A stretch of DNA of 64,000 nt. It comes from Streptomyces sp. QL37. GTDB taxonomy: Bacteria; Actinomycetota; Actinomycetes; Streptomycetales; Streptomycetaceae. The stretch's first letter is position 1; each line of letters opens with the position of its first letter. Under the pieces are notes generated by a model. It worked only from the letters and a program-made list of their open reading frames with translations, was not told the origin of the DNA and did not search any database. Location: NCBI RefSeq assembly GCF_002941025.1, contig NZ_PTJS01000001.1:8065678-8129677 (forward strand). Direction: 5' to 3'. Made by a program: the position numbers and the translations under genes. Of the stretch, positions 16,721-24,472 are shown piece by piece.

Positions 16721-16737
16721 TCCGGGTGTCACCCGGA
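16721..16737 (-). promoter_or_regulatory. Hairpin overlapping the end of a putative leader ORF (possible attenuator)
   Basis: On the minus strand TCCGGG-TGACA-CCCGGA forms a 6-bp stem, with a UGA stop codon in the loop. It overlaps the last codons of the 9-codon ORF and is about 125 bp ahead of the ABC-F start. A segment of the leader (GGGAGACGA) can also pair with TCATCTCCC just before the ABC-F start codon at 8 of 9 bases. That would allow alternative folds. Function is inferred from layout only. Confidence 0.4.
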
Positions 16738-16758
16738 GATGTCGTCGTCTCCCACCAT
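16729..16758 (-). CDS. Putative 9-aa leader peptide of the ABC-F gene
   Basis: A tiny ORF (MVGDDDISG, stop TGA). AGGAG is placed seven bases ahead of its ATG, which is ideal spacing. It ends inside a hairpin and precedes the ABC-F gene on the same strand. Resistance ABC-F genes in several phyla are controlled by ribosome stalling on such short ORFs. The acidic repeat DDD is the obvious candidate stall site. No homologue is known to me, and chance occurrence cannot be excluded. Confidence 0.45.
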   Translation of the reverse strand: MVGDDDISG

Positions 16759-16839
16759 GTCCGGTCTCCTCACCGAGAGAGCGCTGTCCACGACGAGCCT
16801 AGCAGCCGGCCGTCCGCCGGTCCTGAGACGCCGTCATGC

Positions 16840-17487
16840 CTACTTGCCCGAGCCGACCGGAGTCACCGTGACACGGGAGGCGGAGCCCGAGCCCGCGGGG
16901 ATGTTCACGGAGAGGGGCACGCTGTGCGAGTGCGTCTCGTCCGGCGGGGTCACGAGCGCCGAGGTGAATGTGACCCCCGAGCCGCCTGTGGTGTTCGGCG
17001 GGAAGCGGAGGGAGAAGTTGGTGCGCTCCCCGGGGGCCAGTGTGACCGTCGGTGCCGACCGGCCGCTGGTGCGCTCGGCGCTCACCGTGCCGTCCTCGCC
17101 CTTGAGGTCCAGGCCCGGGAATCCGTGCATCGAGCACGACGCGGAGCCGGTGTTCTCCAGGTCGATCAGCACCTCGCCCTCCGCCATGCCGCCGGAACTG
17201 CTGAAGGAGAGGTCCGCGGTCCGGCACATGTCTCCGGCCGAGGATGCCGACGGGGCCCCTGAGCCCGGGGCCGAGGCGGATGCCGAGGCCTGGCCGCCCC
17301 CTCCGGGGGAACTCTCCGCGGCGTCCGTGGTGCCGGCACCGCCCGGGCTGCCGGGCCCGGCGGACGTCTCCGCCGGCGCGGACGCCGCCGCGCCCGCGTC
17401 GCTGTTGTCCGCACCGTCGCACGCGGTGAGGGAGAGGGCGGCCGCCACTGCGGTGGCGATGACGGCGGACATCTTCCGAAGGCGCAT
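16840..17487 (-). CDS. DUF4232 domain lipoprotein
   Basis: A 215-aa secreted lipoprotein. The signal peptide MRLRKMSAVIATAVAAALSL ends at the lipobox LTAC. A long Ser/Ala/Gly/Pro linker (about 25-80) follows, then a DUF4232 domain that starts at CRTADLSFS and contains NTGSASCSMHGFPGLDL and LAPGERTNFSLRF. The two domain cysteines (CRTAD and SCSM) probably form a disulfide. DUF4232 proteins are abundant surface proteins of Streptomyces with no known activity. ATG at 17487 follows AGGGGA. It is upstream of the ABC-F gene on the same strand but 240 bp away, so it is probably separate. Confidence 0.85.
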   Translation of the reverse strand: MRLRKMSAVIATAVAAALSLTACDGADNSDAGAAASAPAETSAGPGSPGGAGTTDAAESSPGGGGQASASASAPGSGAPSASSAGDMCRTADLSFSSSGGMAEGEVLIDLENTGSASCSMHGFPGLDLKGEDGTVSAERTSGRSAPTVTLAPGERTNFSLRFPPNTTGGSGVTFTSALVTPPDETHSHSVPLSVNIPAGSGSASRVTVTPVGSGK

Positions 17488-17715
17488 GAGTTCCCCTGTG
17501 ATGAGGCACCGGCTGCTCCGTACGAGCACTTACGTGGCAGTGCACGCGACCGTCCCGCGAACGGGTGCGTGCCGGACCGAAGACCATCACGTCGGGAAGA
17601 ACACCGGCCCGCCCCGCGACCACAAGAGGCTCATGCCCGTCAGAAGCCCCGCCATGTACGCCGGGCCGGGGCCGCAGGGGATGCGGAGGGCCGTGCTTGC
17701 GGGCAGCGTGGGGGA

Positions 17716-18849
17716 GTGCCGCAGCTGCTGAGAACCCAGTGGATCCCCGTAGGCCTCATCGTGCTGGCCGTGGTGGTCGACCTGGTCACGCCGCACGACG
17801 TGACGTCCGCGCCGCTGCTCATGGCGGCACCCGTCGCCGCCGCGCCGCTCTGCGGCATCCGCGCGATCATCGGCATCGGACTCACGGCGATGGTCGTCCA
17901 CGCGCTCCTCGCACGGCTCGACGGAACCTTCGGCTGGCGCGCCGGCATCGCCAACCAGATCACCCTGGCGGCCGTCACCGCGCTCGCCGTCCTGATCCAC
18001 CGCACGCTCCGCAGACAGGACGCCCGCGCCCGGCGCGCCCAGCACGTCGCGGCCGTCGCTCAGCGGGCCGTGCTGCCCAGGCCCCCGTCGCGCCTGGGGG
18101 ACCTGCACATCGACGCGCGGTACGTGCCCGCCGAGAGCGAGGCTCTGATCGGCGGTGACCTGTACGTCGTGCAGAGCACCCCGTACGGCATCCGGGTCAT
18201 GGTCGGGGACGTACGGGGCAAAGGGCTCGGGGCGGTCAGCGCCGTGAGCGCCGACCTCGGCGCCTTCCGGTACGCGGCGGACGAGGCCGAGGACCTCCCG
18301 CAGCTCGTGGCCCGGCTGGAACGGGCCCTCCTGCGCGAGGGCGGCCGGCGCGGCGGCCAGCAGCAGTCGGAGGGCTTCACGACAGCGCTCATCGCCGAGT
18401 TCTCCGAGGACCTGGAGACGGTACGCCTGGTCAACCGGGGCCACCCGCCCCCGGTGATCCTGGACGCGCGGGGCCGCACCACCCTTCTCGAGGCTTCCGA
18501 GGAGGCGCCCCCGTTGGGGATGAGCGATCTGGGGGCGTGGTCCTCCCCGGTCGACAGCTTCCCCTTCCCCGCCGGCTCCACCCTGCTCTGCTTCACCGAC
18601 GGCGTCACCGAGTCCCGCGATGCCGCCGGACGCTTCTACGACCCGGTCGCACGCCTGCCGCTCGTCCTCGGCGGACGGGCGCGCTCCGGCGCACGCCTCA
18701 CTCCTGGGCAGATCCTGGACACCCTGATCCAGGACGTCCGGCGTCATGTCGGCGGCCGGCCGCAGGACGACCAGGCCATGCTGGCCCTGCACCGCTCACG
18801 TGCCGGGGACGGGCCCGCTCCGCGTGCCGGAGCCGGCCCCCCGGGCTGA
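17716..18849 (+). CDS. SpoIIE/PP2C-type serine phosphatase, membrane anchored
   Basis: A 377-aa protein. About three membrane segments fill the first 110 residues (VGLIVLAVVVDLVTPHDV, LMAAPVAAAPLCGI, ITLAAVTALAVLIHRTL). A PP2C/SpoIIE phosphatase domain follows, with metal-site motifs ALIGGDLYVV, VMVGDVRGKGLGAV, GFTTALIAEF, LVNRGHPPP, FTDGVTESRD and RPQDDQAML. It probably dephosphorylates an anti-anti-sigma factor in a partner-switching pathway. The GTG start at 17716 is the only workable one, but its purine run is too close for a normal ribosome site, so the start is tentative. Confidence 0.87.
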   Translation: MPQLLRTQWIPVGLIVLAVVVDLVTPHDVTSAPLLMAAPVAAAPLCGIRAIIGIGLTAMVVHALLARLDGTFGWRAGIANQITLAAVTALAVLIHRTLRRQDARARRAQHVAAVAQRAVLPRPPSRLGDLHIDARYVPAESEALIGGDLYVVQSTPYGIRVMVGDVRGKGLGAVSAVSADLGAFRYAADEAEDLPQLVARLERALLREGGRRGGQQQSEGFTTALIAEFSEDLETVRLVNRGHPPPVILDARGRTTLLEASEEAPPLGMSDLGAWSSPVDSFPFPAGSTLLCFTDGVTESRDAAGRFYDPVARLPLVLGGRARSGARLTPGQILDTLIQDVRRHVGGRPQDDQAMLALHRSRAGDGPAPRAGAGPPG

Positions 18850-18865
18850 CGGCCGGTCCGGCCGT
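18849..18865. terminator. Short palindrome at the end of the phosphatase gene
   Basis: ACGGCCGG-T-CCGGCCGT starts on the last base of the stop codon. It is a compact hairpin that could end the transcript. The lack of a loop leaves doubt. Confidence 0.4.
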
Positions 18866-18966
18866 GAAGGAGCGGAGGAGGCGTAGGAGCTGAGACACCG
18901 CCATCCGCCGTACGACGACAGCGACCTGGATGTGCGAGCTCCTCCCATCCGGTTCACACTCGGATC

Positions 18967-20604
18967 ATGCGCACCGACACCCCCGGCTCAGGCGTGACCG
19001 GCCCCCCTGCCGGAGGGGGAGCGGCGAACCAGACGCTGGCCCTCGCGGCGATGCTCTTCGCCGTGTCGATGACGTTCATCGACCAGACGATCGTGGCCGT
19101 CGCCGCTCCCAGCATCATCGACGAACTCGGCCTCTCGTCCTCCGGGATGCAGTGGGTCGTCAACGCGTACCTGCTCGCGCTCGCCGCGTTCTTCGCGCTC
19201 GGCGGACGGCTGTCCGACATCATCGGCCACCGCCGGGTGATGCTGATCGGCACCCTCCTGTTCGTGGTCTCCTCCGTGCTCTGCGGGTGTGTCCCGACGG
19301 GTGATCTCGCGCAGACCTGGCTGATCGTCTTCCGTGCCACCCAGGGACTCGGCGCGGCACTCATGTTCCCCGCCGCGCTCGCCGTGGTCATCGCCGTCTT
19401 CCCCGTGGAGAAGCGCGGCCGTGCGCTCGCGCTGTTCTTCGGTCTGTCGGGTGCGCTCACCGCGGTCGGGCCGCTGCTCGGCGGCTGGCTGACGGCCTGG
19501 ACCTGGCGGGCGATCTTCTGGGTGAACGTGCCGATCGCCGTCATCGCCCTGGTCCTGGCCGTCATGGCCCACATCCCCGAGACCCGCCGACGCGAGAAGC
19601 TGGACGTGCCCGGTGCTGTCCTGGTCGCGGTGGGCATGGGGCTGAGTGTGCTCGGGTTCCAGCAGGCGTCCGCGTGGGGCTGGAGCAGCGTCGCCACCTG
19701 GGCGTGCGTCGTGGGCGGGCTCGTCGTCCTCGCGGTGTTCTGCCGCTACGAACTAGGGGTGGCGGAACCGCTCATCAAGCTGCGTGTCTTCCGCGACCGG
19801 GCGTTCACCGTCGACACACTCGTCCTCTTCTTCGCGATGCTGGCCTTCGTCCCGGTCTTCTTCTTCGCCTCCGTCTACGCACAGGTCTCGCTGAGCGCCT
19901 CGCCGAACCAGGCCGCCCTGTACCTGCTCTACTTCTTCGTCGGCTTCGGGATCGCGTCCCAGTGGGGCGGCCGCATCCTGGACCGGCACGGAGCCCGTCC
20001 GGCGATGAAGATCGGGACGGTGCTCGGCGCCGTCGGGTTCGCCCTGTGGGCGAACAAGCTGACGGACCTGTCGATGCACGACCAGTGGCCGTACGCCGCG
20101 CTCGCCGGAGCGGGCATCGGCTTCCTTCTCGCCCCCGCGTCCACCGACGCGGTCAACCGGTCGATCGGAGCCTCGTACGGCGAGGTCACCGGAATCACCC
20201 AGACCGTGCGCAACTACGCGGCGAGCATCGGGATCGCCGTCTTCGGGACGGTCCTCACCCACGTCACCACCGACAGGGTCGTGGAGACTCTGACGTCCGG
20301 GGGAGTGCCGGCGGGCGCGGCGAACGACGCCGCCAGATCGGTCGCGGAGGCCGTCACCGGAAACCCGGACGCGCAGGAGCCGTCCGGCGGAGGCCGGGTC
20401 GCCACCCTCATGAGGGACTCGATGGACGCGGTCAGACTGGACTTCGCCGAGGCGAACCAGTGGGTGTTCTACGGGATGGCCATCGCGCTCGGTATCGGGT
20501 ACCTGTGCGCGCTCCGGCATCCCGGGACACGGGTGACCGGGGACTCACCCACGGAGTCTTCCGAACAGCCGGGGCGGGGTGGACGGGGAGCCGACGGCCT
20601 CTGA
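18967..20604 (+). CDS. MFS drug transporter, DHA2 (EmrB/QacA) family, 14 TM
   Basis: A 545-aa exporter with about 14 hydrophobic segments. Motif D1-type FIDQTIVAVAAPSIIDELG lies in TM1, motif A is GGRLSDIIGHRRVMLIG, motif B is FRATQGLGAALMFPAALAV, and motif C-type sequence is FFGLSGALTAVGPLLGGWLT. These place it with multidrug:H+ antiporters. The final 150 residues include a loop (TLTSGGVPAGAANDAARSV) between TM13 and TM14, as in this subfamily. The start at 18967 has a short hydrophilic N-terminus, and no regulator is adjacent. Substrate unknown; it could be drug or metabolite efflux. Confidence 0.92.
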   Translation: MRTDTPGSGVTGPPAGGGAANQTLALAAMLFAVSMTFIDQTIVAVAAPSIIDELGLSSSGMQWVVNAYLLALAAFFALGGRLSDIIGHRRVMLIGTLLFVVSSVLCGCVPTGDLAQTWLIVFRATQGLGAALMFPAALAVVIAVFPVEKRGRALALFFGLSGALTAVGPLLGGWLTAWTWRAIFWVNVPIAVIALVLAVMAHIPETRRREKLDVPGAVLVAVGMGLSVLGFQQASAWGWSSVATWACVVGGLVVLAVFCRYELGVAEPLIKLRVFRDRAFTVDTLVLFFAMLAFVPVFFFASVYAQVSLSASPNQAALYLLYFFVGFGIASQWGGRILDRHGARPAMKIGTVLGAVGFALWANKLTDLSMHDQWPYAALAGAGIGFLLAPASTDAVNRSIGASYGEVTGITQTVRNYAASIGIAVFGTVLTHVTTDRVVETLTSGGVPAGAANDAARSVAEAVTGNPDAQEPSGGGRVATLMRDSMDAVRLDFAEANQWVFYGMAIALGIGYLCALRHPGTRVTGDSPTESSEQPGRGGRGADGL

Positions 20605-20634
20605 ACCCCTTCCCTCCGGGGAGGGGTTCAGAGG
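20598..20634. terminator. Bidirectional terminator overlapping both stop codons
   Basis: A perfect 13-bp stem (20598-20610 with 20622-20634) around an 11-base loop. The stop codon of the MFS gene lies in the left arm and that of the convergent DeoR gene in the right arm, so one hairpin ends both genes. Confidence 0.75.
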
Positions 20635-21419
20635 GCCGCCAGCCGCAGGTCCGCGCCGCCGGCCCGCAGCCCCTCGGCGGCGGCCTCGGCCAGCGAGTCG
20701 TCGGTGACGATGGTGTCGAACGCGCTGAGCGGCGCCACCCGGAACTTGCCGAACGTCCCGTACTTCGACGCCCCGGCGACCAGCACGCTCGACCCCGTGC
20801 ACTCCATCGCCGCCTGCTTGACCTCCACCTTCGCCGCCGAGGGGGTGGTCACGCCGCGTAGCAGATCCCAGGAACTGGTGCTGATGAAGGCGATGTCGAG
20901 TGCGAGCTGACGCAGTGTCGTGGCCGCGAGCCGGCCCACACTCGACCGGTTGGACGGGTCCACCTGGCCGCCGATGTGTATGACGTCGAGGTGCGACGAG
21001 GCCATCAGACGGTCGACGGTCGTGAAGTCGTTGGTGACGACCGTCAGCGACTCGTGGCGCGCGAGCAGCGGGACCATGGCCAGCAGCGTCGTCCCCGCGT
21101 CCAGGTAGACCGTCATGCCCTCCTGCACGAGCTCGGCGGCGGCCGTGGCCATGGCCTGCTTCTCGGGCTGCTCCATCACCGACTTGGCCTGGAAACTGGG
21201 CTCGCTCTGGAGGTGACTGGCGATCCGCGCCCCGCCGGGCACGGAGAACACCAGTCCCTGACGCTCCAGTTCGGCGATGTCGCGGCGGACGGTCATGTGG
21301 GAGACGCCGAAGAGCTGGGTGATCTGCTGCACGCTCAGGACCCCGTCGCGCCGCAGGTGCTTCAACAGGAGCTCGCGCCGTTGATCGGGGATCAGGGGCA
21401 ACTGCTCTTCGTCGGCCAC
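20628..21419 (-). CDS. DeoR/GlpR-family transcriptional regulator
   Basis: A 263-aa repressor. The N-terminal HTH reads RRDGVLSVQQITQLFGVSHMTVRRDIAELE, the family signature. The sensor domain carries YLDAGTTLLAMVPLLA and DIAFISTSSWDLLRGVTTPS, typical of sugar-phosphate binding DeoRC domains. GTG at 21419 follows a GAGGAAAGG tract. It is the last gene of the minus-strand half of the acid-sugar locus, 84 bp after the permease. It probably represses the divergent promoters through the TGTTAACA boxes at 24358-24406 and would be relieved by a phosphorylated acid sugar. Confidence 0.9.
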   Translation of the reverse strand: MADEEQLPLIPDQRRELLLKHLRRDGVLSVQQITQLFGVSHMTVRRDIAELERQGLVFSVPGGARIASHLQSEPSFQAKSVMEQPEKQAMATAAAELVQEGMTVYLDAGTTLLAMVPLLARHESLTVVTNDFTTVDRLMASSHLDVIHIGGQVDPSNRSSVGRLAATTLRQLALDIAFISTSSWDLLRGVTTPSAAKVEVKQAAMECTGSSVLVAGASKYGTFGKFRVAPLSAFDTIVTDDSLAEAAAEGLRAGGADLRLAAL

Positions 21420-21503
21420 TGCTTCTTACCTTTCCTCGCGCGACCACCGCGGTCGCTGCTCGATTGTGCCGTCCCGGCCCGCCGCGTCCAACACGGCGCG
21501 GTG

Positions 21504-22865
21504 TCAGGACCCCACGAACGTGCTGAGCAGGAGCACTCCGCCGAGGCTGAGCAGCGACTGAAGGGACAGCATCAGGGTCCAGGTGCGGAACGTCTGGGCC
21601 ACCGAGAGCTGGTAGTACTCCTTGAACAGCCAGAATCCGGAGTCGTTGACGTGCGACAGCATCACCGCTCCCGACGCCGTCGCCAGCACCAGCAGTTCGG
21701 GGGAGAGGCCCGGGTAGGCGCCGATCAGCGGAGCGACGATTCCGGTGGCGGCCGCGGTGGCCACCGTCGCCGAGCCGAGACAGATGCGCAGCAGCGCGGC
21801 GACCAGCCAGGCGAGCAGCAGCGGCGGGATCGACCAGTCCACCGCGTAGTCGGAGATCAGCTTGTCGATGCCGGTCGCGGTGAGCATCGCCTTGAGGCCG
21901 CCACCGGCGCCGAGGATCAGCACGATCCCGCCGACCGGACCGAGGCCCTTGCCCGCCATCTTCTGGAGCTGGTTCAGACCGAAGCCGGAGCGCAGGCCCA
22001 GGGCGAAGAAGGCGAAGATCACCGCGGCCAGCAGGGATATGACCGAGGAGTCGCAGGCCTCGAAGATCGCGTAGGGCAGGGAGCCCTCCGCGGTGTTCGC
22101 GGTGCCGACGGTTCCGATCAGCATCAGGACGGGCGGCAGCAGCACGGTGATCAGGGCGAGCACGAAGGAGGCCGGCCGCTTGCGGTTCTCCGGTTCGGGG
22201 CTCGTCTCCGGGATGGGGCCCTTGTCGAGGTCCGGGGCCGGGCCGAACCATCGCGAGGCGAACTTCGTCAGCAGCGGTCCGCTGATCACCGCGATCGGGA
22301 TGCCGATGATCAGGCCGTACATGATGGTCAGGCCGGTGTTCGCCCCGTACGCCGAGACCGCGAGGGTCGGGGAGGGGTGCGGCGGGAGCAGGCCGTGCGA
22401 GATGTAGAGACCCGCGGCGAGGGGCAGCCCGACGTACAGCAGGTGCGTGCCGGTGCGCTTGGCGACGGCGTACACCAGCGGCACCAGCATCACGAAGCTG
22501 ACGTCGAAGAGGTGCGGCATCCCGATGAGCAGGGCGGCGGCGGTGATCGCCGTCGGGATCCACTTGACCGGGCGGGCGCCGATGAAGACGGTGGCGATCC
22601 GGTCGGCTCCGCCGGAGCCCAGCAGGATGCCGCCGAGGATGGTGCCCAGCCCGATGGTGGGTCCGGTGCTCTTCAGCGCGTCGCCGAAACCGTCCTGGAA
22701 GTGCTCGACGGTGTCGCCGGGACCGAGGCCCGCCGCGAGACCCAGGCCCAGGGCGGACAGTGCCAGCGCCAGGAACGGATGGAGCTTGGCCTTGGTGATC
22801 AGCAGGATCAGGACGACGACCGCGGCCGCGCCCAGCAGGAGGTTCTGGAGGTCGGTACTCATCAT
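21504..22865 (-). CDS. GntP-family gluconate/acid-sugar permease
   Basis: A 453-aa membrane protein with about 12 to 14 hydrophobic segments. Family features include FLALALSALGLGLAAGLGPG, LGGILLGSGGADRIA, YISHGLLPPHPSPTLAV (the conserved HGLxPPHPxP loop) and SHVNDSGFWLFKEYY. GntP members import gluconate, idonate or smaller acid sugars with H+. The ATG at 22865 overlaps the stop of the upstream oxidoreductase (ATGA), indicating translational coupling. Given the DUF1537 kinase next door, a four-carbon acid such as threonate or erythronate is a reasonable substrate (inference). Confidence 0.93.
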   Translation of the reverse strand: MMSTDLQNLLLGAAAVVVLILLITKAKLHPFLALALSALGLGLAAGLGPGDTVEHFQDGFGDALKSTGPTIGLGTILGGILLGSGGADRIATVFIGARPVKWIPTAITAAALLIGMPHLFDVSFVMLVPLVYAVAKRTGTHLLYVGLPLAAGLYISHGLLPPHPSPTLAVSAYGANTGLTIMYGLIIGIPIAVISGPLLTKFASRWFGPAPDLDKGPIPETSPEPENRKRPASFVLALITVLLPPVLMLIGTVGTANTAEGSLPYAIFEACDSSVISLLAAVIFAFFALGLRSGFGLNQLQKMAGKGLGPVGGIVLILGAGGGLKAMLTATGIDKLISDYAVDWSIPPLLLAWLVAALLRICLGSATVATAAATGIVAPLIGAYPGLSPELLVLATASGAVMLSHVNDSGFWLFKEYYQLSVAQTFRTWTLMLSLQSLLSLGGVLLLSTFVGS

Positions 22866-24271
22866 CGGCTCACGTGGGAGGCAGGGGCGTCGGTGACGCG
22901 CGAGGCACGTCCGGAGGTCCAGGCGTGCAGCAGGTCCGCGTCCGGGTCGGCGAGGTCGCCGAGGGTGATCAGGGCGCCGGCCCGGACCTCACGCCCGAGC
23001 GTGGCGTGCGCCGCGAGGTACAGCGGCGCCGCGTCGGCGGGGGTGTCCTCGTCGCGTAGCAGGACGGCCTGGACGCCGGTGACGTCGTGGTGGTGGCCGC
23101 CCATGTCCAGGACCGTGCCCGCGGGGAGGTCGCGCCGGGCCCGGCCGGCGAGCATGGCGTGGCCACGCGGGTCGACGCCGCCGGAAGGCCGGCCGTGGAG
23201 CACCGCGGACAGCAGCGAGACCGGAGTCTCGACGCCCATCAGGTGGTACGGCAGGTAGACCGCCGCGTAACGCCCGTCCCGGCTGACCACGTGGCCCTTG
23301 CCGCGCAGCGTCTCCCAGGTGACCGGGTCCCCGGTCCGTACGACGACGAAGACACCGCCCGCGAACGAGGCCTCGTCCGGCAGCCGCAGCGCGCTGAACA
23401 CGTCGACGGCACCGGCGCGGTGGAGCAGACCGCCGTCCTCGCGCAGGGCGTAGACGTCCGCGAGTTCGGCGATGCGGGCGACCGGGTAGTGCAGGCGCTC
23501 GACGTCCGGCCGGAAGCCCGTGTTGGTCGCGACCACCGCCATCTCGCAGTAGTCGGCGGTGGCGCCGGTCGGCAGAGCGGTCACGGCGGCCGCGCGGGCT
23601 GCGAGCGTGGCGCGCACATCGTCGCCGAGGCCCAGCAGCCCGGCCAGCTCGGGCGCGGGGACCGTCGTGTCGAGCTGGGTGACCGAGCCGGTCGCGGGGT
23701 CGAAGACCAGGTCGTACTCGCTGGACTTGCCGATCGCCACGATGTCGAGGCCCAGCAGCTCCGCCCAGGTCACCAGCGCGATGAGGTTCGCGGGCTGGTC
23801 GCCGTCGGCCGTGGTGTAGACGACGCCGTTGTCGCGGGCCAGATCCGCGAGGTGCAGCCCGGCGACGGAGTCGACCTCCTTGCTGACCATGGCGACGTGA
23901 CGGCCGTCGGTCAGCGCCTCCCGGGCCATCGCGTATCCGTCGGCCGGGCTTCCGGTCGCCTCCACCAGGATGTCCCAGGGCGCGGCGGACAGCAGCGAGC
24001 CGTCCGCCACCAGGGCGACGACCCCCTCGTCCGCGGCCCGCGCGACCTCACCGGCGTCCGCGCAGACGGCCAGGCTCTCCGCCGGGTAGCCGAGCTCGAC
24101 GAGCATGCCGCGCAGCCGCTCCACGTCACGGTCGCACAGGACGGCAGGGGCCAGACGCCCGATGCGCGGGGTCTGGGCCAGCAGGGTCCGGGCGAAGCCG
24201 CCGCCGGCTCCGGACAGTGCGTAGCGCACGGTCCGGTCGCCGGTTCCGGCGAACAGGTGATGCAGGTTCAT
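22862..24271 (-). CDS. COG4091-like NAD(P) oxidoreductase with C-terminal SAF domain
   Basis: A 469-aa protein. Its N-terminal Rossmann fold resembles homoserine dehydrogenase (YALSGAGGGFARTLLAQ), then WDILVEATGSPADGYAMA and DGRHVAMVSKEVDSVAGLHL. The C-terminal 90 residues look like a SAF domain (DLPAGTVLDMGGHHHDVTG, RAGALITLGDLADPDAD). The reaction is unsettled. Such proteins occur next to sugar-acid and sugar-alcohol catabolic genes and may oxidise or isomerise the acid sugar before the DUF1537 kinase acts. It is the first gene of the minus-strand operon, coupled to the GntP gene, with ATG at 24271 and GGAG upstream. True homoserine dehydrogenase is unlikely because the catalytic domain is only partly similar. 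Confidence 0.75.
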   Translation of the reverse strand: MNLHHLFAGTGDRTVRYALSGAGGGFARTLLAQTPRIGRLAPAVLCDRDVERLRGMLVELGYPAESLAVCADAGEVARAADEGVVALVADGSLLSAAPWDILVEATGSPADGYAMAREALTDGRHVAMVSKEVDSVAGLHLADLARDNGVVYTTADGDQPANLIALVTWAELLGLDIVAIGKSSEYDLVFDPATGSVTQLDTTVPAPELAGLLGLGDDVRATLAARAAAVTALPTGATADYCEMAVVATNTGFRPDVERLHYPVARIAELADVYALREDGGLLHRAGAVDVFSALRLPDEASFAGGVFVVVRTGDPVTWETLRGKGHVVSRDGRYAAVYLPYHLMGVETPVSLLSAVLHGRPSGGVDPRGHAMLAGRARRDLPAGTVLDMGGHHHDVTGVQAVLLRDEDTPADAAPLYLAAHATLGREVRAGALITLGDLADPDADLLHAWTSGRASRVTDAPASHVSR

Positions 24272-24357
24272 GGGCTCTCCTAGACGGGCACACGGCTCGG
24301 TTCAACGGCTCCGGCAGACGCGGTCTCGGCTACGGCACGAGCACCACAGGGGGAGCG

Positions 24358-24406
24358 TGTTAACAAGATGTACCAGCAGATCTCGTCTGCGTAAAGTCTG
24401 TTAACA
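24358..24406. promoter_or_regulatory. Two TGTTAACA boxes (probable DeoR operators) in the divergent promoter
   Basis: Identical perfect 8-bp palindromes at 24358-24365 and 24399-24406 lie 41 bp apart, about four helical turns. They are in the AT-rich middle of the 201-bp region between the oxidoreductase and kinase genes. A regulator bound to both could loop the DNA and control both directions. The DeoR protein encoded in the same locus is the natural candidate. Confidence 0.65.
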
Positions 24407-24472
24407 TTTTTTCACACGCTGACTGCCGGGGAACTCCACCCGGTGACCGCACCCCCAACGCAAGGAGGTCCG

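Noticed and set aside
20976..23258. Plus-strand open frame of 760 codons
   Set aside because: It runs antisense through the DeoR, GntP and oxidoreductase genes, which have clear family motifs, ribosome sites and ATGA coupling.
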